A DNA stretch of 64,000 bases from assembly GCF_014117325.1 (NCBI RefSeq), contig NZ_CP059732.1, positions 1,984,001 through 2,048,000 on the forward strand, in the 5' to 3' direction. This document shows positions 8,781-18,269 of the stretch, piece after piece (position 1 is the stretch's first letter; the number at the start of each line of letters is the position of its first letter). Under the pieces are notes generated by a model. It ran no database searches. It saw only the letters and a list, made by a program, of their open reading frames with translations, and had not been told where the DNA came from. The translations under genes and the position numbers were made by a program. This DNA is from Spirosoma foliorum. Lineage in GTDB: Bacteria; Bacteroidota; Bacteroidia; Cytophagales; Spirosomataceae.

Positions 8781-9995
8781 CTATCGGGGGGGGGCTATGG
8801 CCAACGACTTCTCGTAATATTGCCGGGCCAACGCTACTTTGTTTTGAACCAGGTTGGTATAGGCAAACAGCTCGTAGGTAACCGCTTCGAGACCTTTTGG
8901 ACAACCTTGCTCAACGACCGAACTAAATAAGCGGGAAGCGGCCTGGATATTGGCATCCGTTGCATGCCAAATCGCGTAGCTCTGAGGGAATTGGTACAGG
9001 TATAGCCACCAGTTTCCTGTCGAATATTGACCGTAAGACCGTCGGAGAAAAACCATACCCGCATCCATCAGCATCGTGTTTACGCTGTCTTTAATGGCTG
9101 GGTTAGCTGTCAACCCCTGGTAGTAGGTGAGCGTCTGATCCAGTCCTTGTTTAGCGACTTCGCTCAACAACATTTCCCGTCCGTATTCAGGATGTCGTTT
9201 AGCCCATGATTGATAAGCAAAGGAAGGGGAAAAATGGTCCGCTAGGTTCTCTACCCGGTAGCCTTTTTGCAATTCTCTCTTGATGTCAATCTGGTAAGCC
9301 TGTTCGTAATTATGATACAGGTACACAGAGACAATGCCCCGTTTTAAATCACAAATCATTGAGTACTGGGTTGGGTCGCCCCCTTCCTGATGAGTGAGGC
9401 TCAATAGCTGGCGAAAAAATGGCATGGAAAGCGACTTCGCGTGGTTGAGCATTTGGTCGGCTATGTCATAGCGACCGCAGCTATACTGTTTGGTGGCCAA
9501 CTGACAAACATTAAAGTTGGTGCTAATTTGATAGTGACCCGTTCTTTTTACTTTTGAGCCTGCATTAATGATCACGGAGTTCCCTTCTGCGTCAGCCAGT
9601 AAGGCTTGAGAAGAGAAAGGATAGTCATGGGTCTGGAGGAACTCAAGTGCTTCTGATACATTACGGCACTGACCCAGAATATCCAGAAACAGACTACCAT
9701 AATACGGTTTTTTTAAAGAATACTGAGCTGGGTTGAGGCCGATGGCCGTAAAGTCAAAAAATAAACCGTACTCATTGATCGCTGCCTGCGACTGTAAATC
9801 TGGGAATCCAAAGCAAATCGTGCCATATCGCCCTTTAGCCGGAGGATTGAACCACACTTTAGAAAACGGATTGTCATAATCCTCGTTGGCGGCCGCAAAT
9901 ACCTCGCCTTTCATGGCTGCCGACACAATTGTGCAGGCATACCCCGTTTTGATAAGTAGCAAAAAGCCAATGGCCAACCATCCTGTCTTTTTCAT
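8781..9995 (-). CDS. Secreted choloylglycine-hydrolase-like Ntn hydrolase
   Basis: A 404-residue protein. A signal peptide (MKKTGWLAIGFLLLIKTGYA) ends exactly before Cys21 in CTIVSAA. Ntn hydrolases of the choloylglycine/linear amide C-N hydrolase superfamily need an N-terminal Cys nucleophile, so signal cleavage would expose it. ANEDYDN (about residue 36) and the later STNFNVC segment fit the fold. The last third (about 270-404) is helical and TPR-like (YTNLVQNKVALARQYYEKSLAIAPP). Substrate is unknown; bile salts are unlikely in this organism. The stop lies in a run of nine C on the coding strand (+ strand G, 8786-8794). With one fewer base the protein would continue about 18 residues to 8732, so the printed end may be an artefact. 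It is transcribed alone. Confidence 0.85.
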   Translation of the reverse strand: MKKTGWLAIGFLLLIKTGYACTIVSAAMKGEVFAAANEDYDNPFSKVWFNPPAKGRYGTICFGFPDLQSQAAINEYGLFFDFTAIGLNPAQYSLKKPYYGSLFLDILGQCRNVSEALEFLQTHDYPFSSQALLADAEGNSVIINAGSKVKRTGHYQISTNFNVCQLATKQYSCGRYDIADQMLNHAKSLSMPFFRQLLSLTHQEGGDPTQYSMICDLKRGIVSVYLYHNYEQAYQIDIKRELQKGYRVENLADHFSPSFAYQSWAKRHPEYGREMLLSEVAKQGLDQTLTYYQGLTANPAIKDSVNTMLMDAGMVFLRRSYGQYSTGNWWLYLYQFPQSYAIWHATDANIQAASRLFSSVVEQGCPKGLEAVTYELFAYTNLVQNKVALARQYYEKSLAIAPPR

Positions 9996-10105
9996 AGTTA
10001 AGTTGCCTACTGTTATAGAAATCTGGTTCCCGGGTTTGTTAGTGAGCGGGAAACTCAGCTTTTAGGTAAAGGTTACAGCCAGGGAATGAAAAACTTTGAC
10101 CCAAT

Positions 10106-10847
10106 ATGAATAACTATCCAGCAATTCAGTTGGCCTTAATCCTACTGGGGAATCATCACAGCGTTTACACATCCGCTCAGGGCAGTTCAATATGGGGGGA
10201 GTTCCTCCCTCAATTGCAGTGACTCGTCCCCAGGCCCGTTGTCACTTCATCAGCCATTGGTTATATAAAGATCCCCGATTTTTCAGGAACCGGCTCTGCC
10301 GAGACGTCGTTTACTCAAGCGATTCAGGATCAAATTAAAGCCGACGACTCGGACTCAATTGGGGGGTGGCTGGTTGATTTGCGGGGAAATACGGGGGGCA
10401 ATATGTGGTCCATGCTGGCGGGCATTGGTCCCATCTGGGTGAAGGGATAGTGGGGTATTTTATCGATCCTGACGGCAAACTGAGCAGCTGGTCCTGCCAG
10501 CAGGGCGCTTCGCTGATTAATCAAATAACGATCGTTAACGTACCTCGCCCATACCGACTTCGTCAAGTGAATCCCAAAGTGGCCGTGCTTACCAACCGTT
10601 CAACGGCTAGTTCAGGAAATGCCATTTCCATCGCCTTCAAGGGCCGTAGCCAAACGCGCAGTTTTGGTAGTGCAACCTGTGGGCTTTCGACCGCTAATAT
10701 TGGGATTACGCTCAGGGATGGGCCCAGTTAACGCTAACACAATCTACGATGGCTGACCGTAGTCAAAAGCCTTATGGTCAGTCGGTTGAATCAGATGAAT
10801 CATCCTATTCTGCCGAAGCGGATGCTGTCGCTTGGCTGCTTCACTAA
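10106..10847 (+). pseudogene. S41-family peptidase pseudogene (multiple frameshifts)
   Basis: Four successive frames together spell an S41 C-terminal-processing-type peptidase. ATG 10106 gives YPAIQLALILLGNHHS (the N-terminal helical region) and ends in TGA. The next frame gives IGYIKIPDFSG and GWLVDLRGNTGGNMWSMLAG. The next gives GEGIVGYFIDPDG, then VAVLTNRSTASSGNAISIAF, where the Ser of STASSGNA is the expected nucleophile. The last gives LTLTQSTMADR and ends TAA 10845-10847. At least three frame changes and a missing N-terminus show genuine decay, unlike the single +1 breaks elsewhere in the window. An intact S41 paralogue lies at 52342-53976. The flanks (9996-10105 and 10848-11084) show nothing else. 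Confidence 0.8.
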
Positions 10848-11084
10848 CTTAAAGTTATCCTTAAGTTCAAAAAGTGGGTTTGTAAGACTAGTTACAGCTA
10901 GTTGAGCTCGCGTAAGTTGTTTAGCGTATGCTACGGATTGAGTTGGACAAGTATTAAATACTAGACGGCCACTGAATAGTAATTCTGATTAATCGCTGGT
11001 TTTTGAAACGAGATGTACTTGTCCGGGCAAGGGGAAGTTAAACGGTTTTCTTGCCTATAAACTGGTTATAGGATCGACGAGAGA

Positions 11085-12053
11085 TCAAGACGCTATGGTT
11101 AGCGATAGAACGCCTTGCCTTCGCTTTCGGTAAGCGGCTAAATCTTGAGCAAAGTCAGCATCCAGATCGGATAGCCGAATGTCTTTCCCCTTGACCCATA
11201 CCGTCGGGTTTATCGTACGGATTTTGGGCCTTAATTCGCGCCAGGGATGGGTTTTCGATTCGATAAAATAAATGGGGCTCCTGAGTTGAGCCAGTTGAGC
11301 CTGCAACAACTGATCCGGGCAACTCGCCAGCTTGTCCCAGAACGCCTGATCGGTCAGCCATACATCCGATTCATTAATGGCCGATACCCGTAAGCCGGTT
11401 TGAATCAGTTCAGCCATCAACTCATACAAACCAATGGCCTGAACATTCGACCAACTTAGTTCATCGGTTTTCATATACGTATAGGCCAGCCATTGAGCGG
11501 TGTTGAGCGCATCCACACCGATCTGATGATCAGCTATGATCAAATGAGCCATTGCCTGAGCCACGTCCTCGGTGGTCAGCAAACCCAGGGCCATCCCATC
11601 GCGAAAAAAGTAGTCCAGCCGGTCAGCACACAGTGCCGGGGCAGGTTGCTCCAGAATGGGGTAAGCGGCCTCGTCCAGGAAATCCTGCCAGGTATAGTCA
11701 TACCTGGCTAAGATGGGTGGAATGTCGGATTGCGCCAGGTAAGCCGCTTTCATCCGTTCGTGGTAAGGCTGGCCTGGAAACACATGATCGATGACGTGGG
11801 AAAAAGCTGTATGACTGACGTCATGCAGTAAAGCCGCAATTTGCTCGGGTAGGCTAGCGCCAAGCCGACGCGTCAACAGCATGACCCCCACCGAGTGCTG
11901 AAAGCGGGTGATTGGTTGGGTCAGGCCCAGAAAGCCCGTAATGCCGTGTTGCAAAATATGGTGAAGGCGTTGAACCGCGCTGGAGTTGATCAAATCGAGT
12001 AGGACGGGCTCGTCAATTAAAACCGGTCCATAAACCGCATCGAGGTAGTGCAT
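11085..12053 (-). CDS. HD-domain phosphohydrolase
   Basis: A soluble 322-residue protein of the HD superfamily (metal-dependent phosphohydrolases). The metal-binding set is visible: His in ITRFQHSVGVM (about residue 53), the His-Asp pair in LLHDVSHTAFSH (about 78-79), and Asp in CADRLDYFF (about 144). This arrangement and the early INSSAVQRLHHILQHGI segment match the dGTPase-like/YdhJ-type subgroup, which acts on nucleotides, but the substrate cannot be told from the sequence. The ATG at 12053 starts directly with MHYLDAVYGPVLIDEP, the usual family beginning. It is divergent from the SDR gene, sharing a 216 bp intergenic region. Confidence 0.9.
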   Translation of the reverse strand: MHYLDAVYGPVLIDEPVLLDLINSSAVQRLHHILQHGITGFLGLTQPITRFQHSVGVMLLTRRLGASLPEQIAALLHDVSHTAFSHVIDHVFPGQPYHERMKAAYLAQSDIPPILARYDYTWQDFLDEAAYPILEQPAPALCADRLDYFFRDGMALGLLTTEDVAQAMAHLIIADHQIGVDALNTAQWLAYTYMKTDELSWSNVQAIGLYELMAELIQTGLRVSAINESDVWLTDQAFWDKLASCPDQLLQAQLAQLRSPIYFIESKTHPWRELRPKIRTINPTVWVKGKDIRLSDLDADFAQDLAAYRKRRQGVLSLTIAS

Positions 12054-12269
12054 GGTAAAATGTAATCAGCAATTCGTTCAGCAACAAAACTAGGCACGTC
12101 AGGCCTTACCTGGCCAATGGATACAGACGGTTTGATGGACTAACTGAGCGGACGGTACCGCTCGTTCACAACGGTACGTTAAAATGTGTCAGCTTTCCCC
12201 ACTTTTGTTTTAGTCAGCATCCCCGCCCCGGCCCCAACTTTGCGTCATCAACTAACGCAACGAAATCTC

Positions 12270-13088
12270 ATGAGTAAAACGATTTTGATTACTGGGGCCT
12301 CCAGGGGGTTTGGCCATTTGTGGACCAAAGCTTTTCTGCAACAAGGCTATCAGGTGGCGGCTACCGCCCGAAATCTCACTAGCCTGGATGAATTGAAAGC
12401 CGAGTTTGGGGCCCAGCTGTTACCCCTTCAACTGGATGTGACCGACCGGCAGGCGGCTATCCGGACCGTACAGCAAGCCCACCAGCAGTTTGGCCGTATT
12501 GATGTGCTGATCAACAACGCAGGCTATGGCCTCTTTGGCAGCGTGGAAGAAACCAGTGAGCAACAGGCGCGCCAGCTGATGGACACCAATTTTTTTGGCC
12601 TACTCTGGCTGACCCAGGCCGTCCTGCCGATCATGCGCGAGCAAGGCGCGGGCCACATTATCCAGGTATCGAGCGTGCTGGGCCTGATTACCTGGCCGAA
12701 TGTGGGCCTCTATAATGCCTCCAAGTTTGCTGTAGAAGGCTTAAGTGAAACGCTGGCCTCGGAAGTCAACATCTTCGGTGTTCATGTCAGCCTGGTGGAG
12801 CCCGCTCCTTATGCCACCGACTATGCAGGCTCCTCAGCTGTAATTACCCAACCGATACCCGCTTATGATGCTTTGAAAGCGAGTTTGCAGGCCCAATATG
12901 CCGACCTCTCGATGGGCCAGCCCGAAGCCACCACCGCTGCGATCCTCCAATTGATCGAAAGCCAACAGCCACCGCTGCGACTGCTGATGGGCGAACTGGC
13001 CTATCCCCTGGTGAAACAAGGCTATAACAATCGGTTTGCCGAGTGGGACGCCTGGGACGATGTTGCCCGGGCGGCTCATCGACTTTAA
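12270..13088 (+). CDS. Short-chain dehydrogenase/reductase (classical SDR)
   Basis: A 272-residue NAD(P)-dependent oxidoreductase. From ATG 12270 (preferred over an in-frame ATG 84 bp upstream because the Rossmann fold begins immediately) it shows TGASRGFG at residues 8-15, NNAG at 82-85, the catalytic Ser in VSS (about 134) and YNASK with Tyr148 and Lys152. These are all the classical SDR motifs. The substrate is unknown. An AraC-type regulator follows 65 bp downstream on the same strand, so the pair is probably co-transcribed and the regulator may control the reductase, an arrangement that is frequent in soil Bacteroidota. Confidence 0.9.
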   Translation: MSKTILITGASRGFGHLWTKAFLQQGYQVAATARNLTSLDELKAEFGAQLLPLQLDVTDRQAAIRTVQQAHQQFGRIDVLINNAGYGLFGSVEETSEQQARQLMDTNFFGLLWLTQAVLPIMREQGAGHIIQVSSVLGLITWPNVGLYNASKFAVEGLSETLASEVNIFGVHVSLVEPAPYATDYAGSSAVITQPIPAYDALKASLQAQYADLSMGQPEATTAAILQLIESQQPPLRLLMGELAYPLVKQGYNNRFAEWDAWDDVARAAHRL

Positions 13089-13153
13089 CCTATTAAACGG
13101 AACGGGATAAATCTCCACCGCGTTTGGTTGTAGATTTATCCGTTCAACGACTT

Positions 13154-14044
13154 ATGCGCCATTTCAACACCCTTGGTACGATGCGCCATGAACTGGGCCT
13201 TCCCCCGGCCGAACATCCCCTACTTTCCCTGGAACGGGGCTTGACAAGCTGTCCGCTGGATGGAGAGGCCTTCAGCACCGATTGTTACGGGATCATGTTC
13301 AAAAAACTCAAGTCCGGTGTCATGCTGTATGGGCGCACGGCCTATGACCATACGAACGGTTCGCTATCGTTTGTGAAACCCCGGCAACGGATCGAGTTTC
13401 GGAATCTGGACGTGGAAGAAGACAGCTTTCTTTTGTTTATGCATGAGGATTACCTGAACGGTCATCCGCTGCATGAGCAGATCCGACACTACTCGTACTT
13501 CGATTACGAAGTGAGCGAAGCGCTGCATCTCTCCCCTCGGGAAGAACAGATCATCTGGGAACTGTATACAAAGATCGAAACCGAGTATTACAGTAATCCC
13601 GACGAGTATAGTCGCCACATCATCTTATCCCACCTCGACTCGCTGTTAACCTATTCCCAGCGCTTTTACAAGCGCCAGTTTATCAATCGCGCTGAGCTGT
13701 CGAGCAAAACCGTGTCTAAGTTTAATCAAGCGTTGTGGGGCTATTTCAGGGATGGCGTACTACAAACAAACGGATTACCTACAGTAAGCCAGTTGGCCAG
13801 TCAGCTTCATGTATCTCCCCGCTACCTGAGCGATATGCTTAAGCAGGAGACGGGAAAAACGGCCATCGAGCTGATTCACATTGGCCTGGTTAACGAAGCG
13901 AAAAACCGGCTTAAGCAGAACGAATTGAGTATCTCGGAAATCGCCTATACGCTAGGGTTTGACAGCCCGTCTTATTTTTCAAGGGTCTTTAAAAAAGAAG
14001 TTGGCCTCACCCCGCTCGGGTTTAAAAAGGGACTGGTCCAATAG
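13154..14044 (+). CDS. AraC-family transcriptional regulator
   Basis: A 296-residue regulator. The ATG at 13154 (MRHFNTLGTMRHELGLPPAEHPLLS) matches the usual start of this AraC subgroup; a GTG start 30 bp upstream is less likely. The N-terminal 170 residues form the ligand-sensing half. The C-terminal double helix-turn-helix is complete: LASQLHVSPRYLSDMLKQ and the signature ISEIAYTLGFDSPSYFSRVFKK, then GLTPLGFKK. It sits 65 bp behind the SDR gene. The effector is not predictable. Its 3' end overlaps by four bases an old minus-strand coding relic. Confidence 0.92.
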   Translation: MRHFNTLGTMRHELGLPPAEHPLLSLERGLTSCPLDGEAFSTDCYGIMFKKLKSGVMLYGRTAYDHTNGSLSFVKPRQRIEFRNLDVEEDSFLLFMHEDYLNGHPLHEQIRHYSYFDYEVSEALHLSPREEQIIWELYTKIETEYYSNPDEYSRHIILSHLDSLLTYSQRFYKRQFINRAELSSKTVSKFNQALWGYFRDGVLQTNGLPTVSQLASQLHVSPRYLSDMLKQETGKTAIELIHIGLVNEAKNRLKQNELSISEIAYTLGFDSPSYFSRVFKKEVGLTPLGFKKGLVQ

Positions 14045-14364
14045 GCAGGCTGGGAAGTGATCATCGGAACAAAAATCGTTCCGTCCCCAATAGAAAGTAA
14101 TCGATAAAAGACGATCCAGAACAGGCGGGGAAAGCCTACTAAGTCAATCAGGATATTTTTGTAATACTCGTTCTCTCCCGATAAATAGCAATAAATCCGG
14201 GTCAGCCACTGACTGATCTTGACCCCATACAGGGCGACAATTTCATCACCTGCCTGAATGATCGTATCGGTGGGATGATTGCCGACTACATAGACGTGCT
14301 GTTTATCAATTCGACGCTCAATCCAGTAACTAGACTCAGCAAAGTAGGGGAGTCTGCAACATGC
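14041..14364 (-). pseudogene. Remnant resembling the PDZ/linker part of an S41 peptidase
   Basis: On the minus strand an open frame reads SSYWIERRIDKQHVYVVGNH, then TIIQAGDEIVALYGVKISQWL and YYKNILIDLVGFPRLFWIVF. The AGDEIVALYGVKI segment has the pattern of the PDZ-like region in Bacteroidota S41 peptidases (pGdeIlsING...), and the flanking helices fit the region before the catalytic domain. There is no start, and the frame runs on into the AraC gene before a stop. Whether it once belonged with the S41 pseudogene at 10.1-10.8 kb is speculative. The rest of 14365-14656 holds only the promoter region of the next gene. Confidence 0.4.
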
Positions 14365-14656
14365 TTACGATCGATAGCCCAAGACTTGAATTAATTAAGT
14401 GATGTATTAAACGCCAGCAGGAAGTACTTCAGCTGAAATCGTTTTTACCACAAGCCAAATTGCTTACTTATTAAGGCTTACGAACCAAAATTTCAGCCAG
14501 GTTTTCCTAAGTGTAACGGACCGATCGTATGATGTAAAATCGCATCGGCGAATCAGCGATAATTTTCGTGGTATGCCATAGCGTCCCGTTTCAACCTAAA
14601 ACCCTTAGTAGAATCTGGTATACATATCTTTCTCTTAAACTGATTCATTCCAACCA

Positions 14657-16072
14657 ATGGAAGTAGTGTTGGGTCTTCCTTTTCAATTCGTAAAGTGTTT
14701 AGTTATGATGATGTTTTCTGCCCTACTAATCACAGGTTTATTAAGTTTGATTCAAGTAGGTGATGAGCCAAAAGTTCACTTTTCTTCAGGAAGTTTTCGT
14801 CAGATTTTGGCGCAAGCCAATGGTAGACATAGGCCTGTTTTCATTGACGTATCAACCAGTTGGTGTGTTCCTTGTAAAAAAATGGAGAAAGAAGCGTTCA
14901 ATACGCCATCCATTGCTCAAAAGATAAACGACCATTTTATCGCTTATAAAATCGATGCCGAAAAGGGAGAAGGAGAATTAATAACCAGAAAATATCACGT
15001 AACGGCCTATCCGACTTTATTATTTCTAAACGAGGATGGGACCCTTCGTCAGAAAACGGTAGGCTATACCACGATCGCTACGTTATCCAGTCAACTCGAT
15101 GCGGCTCTATTGGTGCGTCAGCAGGGACTCTCCTTAACGCAATTTGCCGCCAGCTATAACCGGGGCAATCGACAGGCATCCTTTCTGTATGCCTATTTAC
15201 AGGCCTTAGGCAAAGTGGATCTTGATGGGGCCGATGTGATTGACGCCTATATCGCCACGCTTCCCTGTGATCGAGTATATGCTCCACCCACGTTAAGACT
15301 CATGACTCAGATGGTATCGACATCCCATTCCCAAACGTATGATTTGTTGCAAACGTATTTACGGAACCAGGGAAAGCAACCCATTGATCCAGACCGAAAC
15401 ACCCAACTCATCGTTAGCTTTTCAACCGCCTTACACCATGACCTACAGGAGGCTATTGAGCGAAATGATGAGGATTTATTTCGGGTTGTTCTTCACCGAA
15501 AGCTTCAATTTAACAAGTTACTGGAAAGAACTACCTCAGAACGGGAAACCCAAATCATCCGACACGAAACGATCAACTTTTATAAACGAACGAGTAATTT
15601 CCCAAAGTATAAATTGGCGATTAGACCGTATCTAACGCACCTCCTTACCCTACCCGACGAGTCATCTCGAAAAATGGATTCGCTGAATTTTACCCGGTAC
15701 TTATCGGAGATAGCCTCCTTACCTGACTCGATTCGAAAACAGCACTATGCGGCCTATCTAACCGATCGAACGGATACCCAAGTTTATTATATCGCGCTCG
15801 ATTTAAGTGATATGGCCCGCATGTATTTAACCTATGCGACGAATCGGGATGATTTACTCGAAGCGATCAATTGGTCTAAAAGGGCCGTCGCTTTAACCCC
15901 ACACCCCGATTTTCTAATCACCTATGCGGGTTTGTTAGCCAAAACGGGTCAGGCAGGGCAAGCGAGCCTGATTCAGAAAAAGGCGCTGGATGAAGCTAAA
16001 AAACGAGGGTTAGATAGCCAGCCTTATCAAGCGGCACTTGACCAATTCGATCGATCTTCTCGCGACTGGTAA
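14657..16072 (+). CDS. Exported thioredoxin-family protein with helical C-terminal domain
   Basis: A 471-residue protein. A hydrophobic segment (FSALLITGLLSLIQV) near residues 20-35 is a signal or anchor. The start could be ATG 14657 or one of three consecutive Met codons from 14705. A thioredoxin fold follows: PVFIDVSTSWCVPCKKMEKEAF with redox Cys70 and Cys73, and the cis-Pro in YHVTAYPTLLFL. The remaining 300 residues are helical, TPR-like repeats, as in 'thioredoxin family proteins' of Bacteroidota that act as periplasmic thiol reductases. The TlpA-like gene follows 72 bp downstream, and the two probably share a transcript. Confidence 0.88.
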   Translation: MEVVLGLPFQFVKCLVMMMFSALLITGLLSLIQVGDEPKVHFSSGSFRQILAQANGRHRPVFIDVSTSWCVPCKKMEKEAFNTPSIAQKINDHFIAYKIDAEKGEGELITRKYHVTAYPTLLFLNEDGTLRQKTVGYTTIATLSSQLDAALLVRQQGLSLTQFAASYNRGNRQASFLYAYLQALGKVDLDGADVIDAYIATLPCDRVYAPPTLRLMTQMVSTSHSQTYDLLQTYLRNQGKQPIDPDRNTQLIVSFSTALHHDLQEAIERNDEDLFRVVLHRKLQFNKLLERTTSERETQIIRHETINFYKRTSNFPKYKLAIRPYLTHLLTLPDESSRKMDSLNFTRYLSEIASLPDSIRKQHYAAYLTDRTDTQVYYIALDLSDMARMYLTYATNRDDLLEAINWSKRAVALTPHPDFLITYAGLLAKTGQAGQASLIQKKALDEAKKRGLDSQPYQAALDQFDRSSRDW

Positions 16073-16144
16073 AAAGAGCAGAGGTTCGGAAGGTAATGAC
16101 GCATATTTACTTTCGAGGCTTTCATTATCAATAACCTATTCATC

Positions 16145-17566
16145 ATGAGTACATTAAGGTGCTATATTTATTCGCTTTTCTTTTTTTTAGTGTTTAGTTT
16201 GACTAGCAGCCAAGGAGCTGATACCCTGACCATAACGCTCCATCGATCGTTTCTGACCACGCCGAAAATTAATCTAACCTCGATCGATATGATTTCCTCG
16301 GAACCAATTTCCATTGGCCATGTCCTGCACCAGGAAACAAACCAAGTTGTTCTGGAGGTAGTAATTCCTGGCCCTCAATTCGCTTTTCTAGAGATTGATG
16401 GGACTTTCCTGCCGCTTTATTTAGAGCCCAGGCGCGATTTGCAACTCTACATGGGTAGCACCGACCCCACATCCATTCGATTCGAGGGGCCAAGCGCCAT
16501 AGCCAATGGGTACTTGGCGAAAGCTCATGCGATTCGCCAGCGGGCCGAGCAGTCTGCCGGCAGGCATTACACTCAATTATCGCTGACTGAATTTACAACT
16601 CATTTGAACGCAGTCAGGGGGCAGTATGAGCGGCTTGATCAAACGGTTTTAGCCAAAACCAACCTGGCCGACTCGCTAAAAGAAGTACTGAGCGCTCGTA
16701 ACCAAGTCAGTTTAATATTTATACAACAGAATTATGTGCTCGCTCATTATGGGGAAAAACTATCCCAAGTTCCTGACCCACTGAAAGCAGTTGTTCAACC
16801 CCCTCTCTTTAATTCTCGATTTGTGCGGTTTAAGATGTCTGAATATGCAGATATCGCCCATATCTATGTTAGTTACATTCTCCGTAGCCTGCTTTCTTCT
16901 CCTAAGATGATAAGTGATTCAACAGCTTTAGCCGTCGATCGATTCATTCAAAATAGCCCCTATTCTCTGGCTGAAAAAGACTATTTAAGGGCAAAGAATT
17001 GCTACAATTGGTTAACAATCACGGGCATTATTCCCGCTACTGACCAACTTATCACCCAGTATAAAGCCAGTTTCCCGAATTCGTTCTACCTTTCTACGCT
17101 GGCCCAACTTTATCAAAAATGGTCAGCTCTGGCGTCGGGTCAACCAGCTCCGGATTTTTATGGCGTGACGCCCAGGGGGGATACCCTGGCGCTGAGTTCG
17201 TTAAAAGGGAAAGTGGTGTACGTGGATGTGTGGGCTACCTGGTGTATGCCCTGCCGTGCGGAGTTTCCCCAGGCTAATCAATTGCAACAGCAATTTTCGA
17301 GTACTCCGGGGGTGGTATTTTTGTATGTATCCATCGATCAGAATCAGGTAGCCTGGAAAAAATTGCTTCAGGACGATACTCACCTGACAGGTATTCATAT
17401 TAATCAAGCCTCGGTGGAACAGGCGGGTTCGCTGTGGAAACCCTATTTACTGATAAGCATCCCCCGTTATATACTCATTGATCAAAAAGGCCGCATAGTC
17501 CAGGCCAATGCGGATCGCCCCTCCTCGGGGAAAGTAGCGGCCGCTATTCAAGAGTTAATGCTCTAA
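16145..17566 (+). CDS. TlpA-like thiol-disulfide oxidoreductase (DUF4369-type N-terminus)
   Basis: A 473-residue exported protein: signal peptide to about residue 25, then a beta-rich N-terminal domain (ISIGHVLHQETNQVVLEVVI), a long helical middle, and a C-terminal AhpC/TSA-TlpA domain from about residue 335 (GQPAPDFYGVTPRGDTLALS). The active site is WATWCMPCRAEF with Cys367 and Cys370, and the cis-Pro region is ISIPRYILIDQKGRI. Such proteins reduce or exchange disulfides in the periplasm. It lies 72 bp after the other thioredoxin-fold gene and 88 bp before the lipocalin-like gene, all on one strand. Confidence 0.9.
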   Translation: MSTLRCYIYSLFFFLVFSLTSSQGADTLTITLHRSFLTTPKINLTSIDMISSEPISIGHVLHQETNQVVLEVVIPGPQFAFLEIDGTFLPLYLEPRRDLQLYMGSTDPTSIRFEGPSAIANGYLAKAHAIRQRAEQSAGRHYTQLSLTEFTTHLNAVRGQYERLDQTVLAKTNLADSLKEVLSARNQVSLIFIQQNYVLAHYGEKLSQVPDPLKAVVQPPLFNSRFVRFKMSEYADIAHIYVSYILRSLLSSPKMISDSTALAVDRFIQNSPYSLAEKDYLRAKNCYNWLTITGIIPATDQLITQYKASFPNSFYLSTLAQLYQKWSALASGQPAPDFYGVTPRGDTLALSSLKGKVVYVDVWATWCMPCRAEFPQANQLQQQFSSTPGVVFLYVSIDQNQVAWKKLLQDDTHLTGIHINQASVEQAGSLWKPYLLISIPRYILIDQKGRIVQANADRPSSGKVAAAIQELML

Positions 17567-17654
17567 ATGTATTGCCAATCTTGGTAGTAGGGCTTGTAAC
17601 AATGTTACTTCCCTTAAACTTGAATAAATTTATACTAACTAAAACCCTCTGACT

Positions 17655-18068
17655 ATGAGCATACGTGTAATGGCTATCCTGCTACTGTTTGGATTGGGCC
17701 AATCGAGTTTCGGCCAATCCAGACCCGGTCGGACCAAAACCAATCTAGCCAAAGAAATTACTGGCGTGTGGGCGCTGGTGGACAAGCCCACGGATACCGC
17801 TTCGGCAGGGAGTCGCCTTAAATTCATCATGAATGGCTATTGGAGCATGACTCAAGTGGATACAATGAGTCATGTAACCATATTTCATCATGGGGGCAGC
17901 TATACACTGGCAGACAGCATCTACAGTGAAAAAATAGGGTACGCCAATGGCAGTACGGCTAACTACATTGGCACAACGACTGTATTCTCGGTTCGAATAA
18001 AAGGGAATACCATGTACTTAAAAGGGATTGGTAATCCCTGGAATGAAGTTTGGAAACGTCTTCGATGA
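17655..18068 (+). CDS. Secreted lipocalin-like small protein (DUF4488-like)
   Basis: A 137-residue protein with a signal peptide (MAILLLFGLGQSSFGQ). The body has an ITGVWALV opening followed by strand-like segments (SRLKFIMNGYWSM, GSYTLADSIYSEKIGY, TVFSVRIKGNTMYL) and ends NEVWKRLR. This 'GxW ... W-R' layout is typical of lipocalin-like/DUF4488 beta-barrels in Bacteroidota, whose role is unknown. It is the last gene of the rightward thioredoxin cluster and is followed by a strong inverted repeat. Confidence 0.7.
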   Translation: MSIRVMAILLLFGLGQSSFGQSRPGRTKTNLAKEITGVWALVDKPTDTASAGSRLKFIMNGYWSMTQVDTMSHVTIFHHGGSYTLADSIYSEKIGYANGSTANYIGTTTVFSVRIKGNTMYLKGIGNPWNEVWKRLR

Positions 18069-18123
18069 ATCGCTTTTCCTGATCGTTGGGAGCTAAGGTT
18101 GACAAAGCGGCTATAGTGAAAGG

Positions 18124-18185
18124 GAATAGTGAGTAAAGTCGATTAAGTTAGTAAATCATGACTGGATCGACTTTACTCACTATTC
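18124..18185. terminator. Perfect 19-bp inverted repeat between convergent genes
   Basis: Arms at 18124-18142 (GAATAGTGAGTAAAGTCGA) and 18167-18185 are perfectly complementary with a 24-nt loop. It lies between the ends of the lipocalin-like gene (+) and the receiver gene (-), where a bidirectional terminator would be expected. There is no long T-run. Confidence 0.55.
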
Positions 18186-18269
18186 TCCACCAGACGGTTT
18201 AGTCAACTTCGGAATTGGGTGTCAATTTTTCCGAAATCACCAATAGGGCAGCATTACAGTAGAGCATGT

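Noticed and set aside
17596..17608. Small palindrome GTAACAATGTTAC before the lipocalin-like gene
   Set aside because: Only six-base arms; expected by chance in a window of this size.
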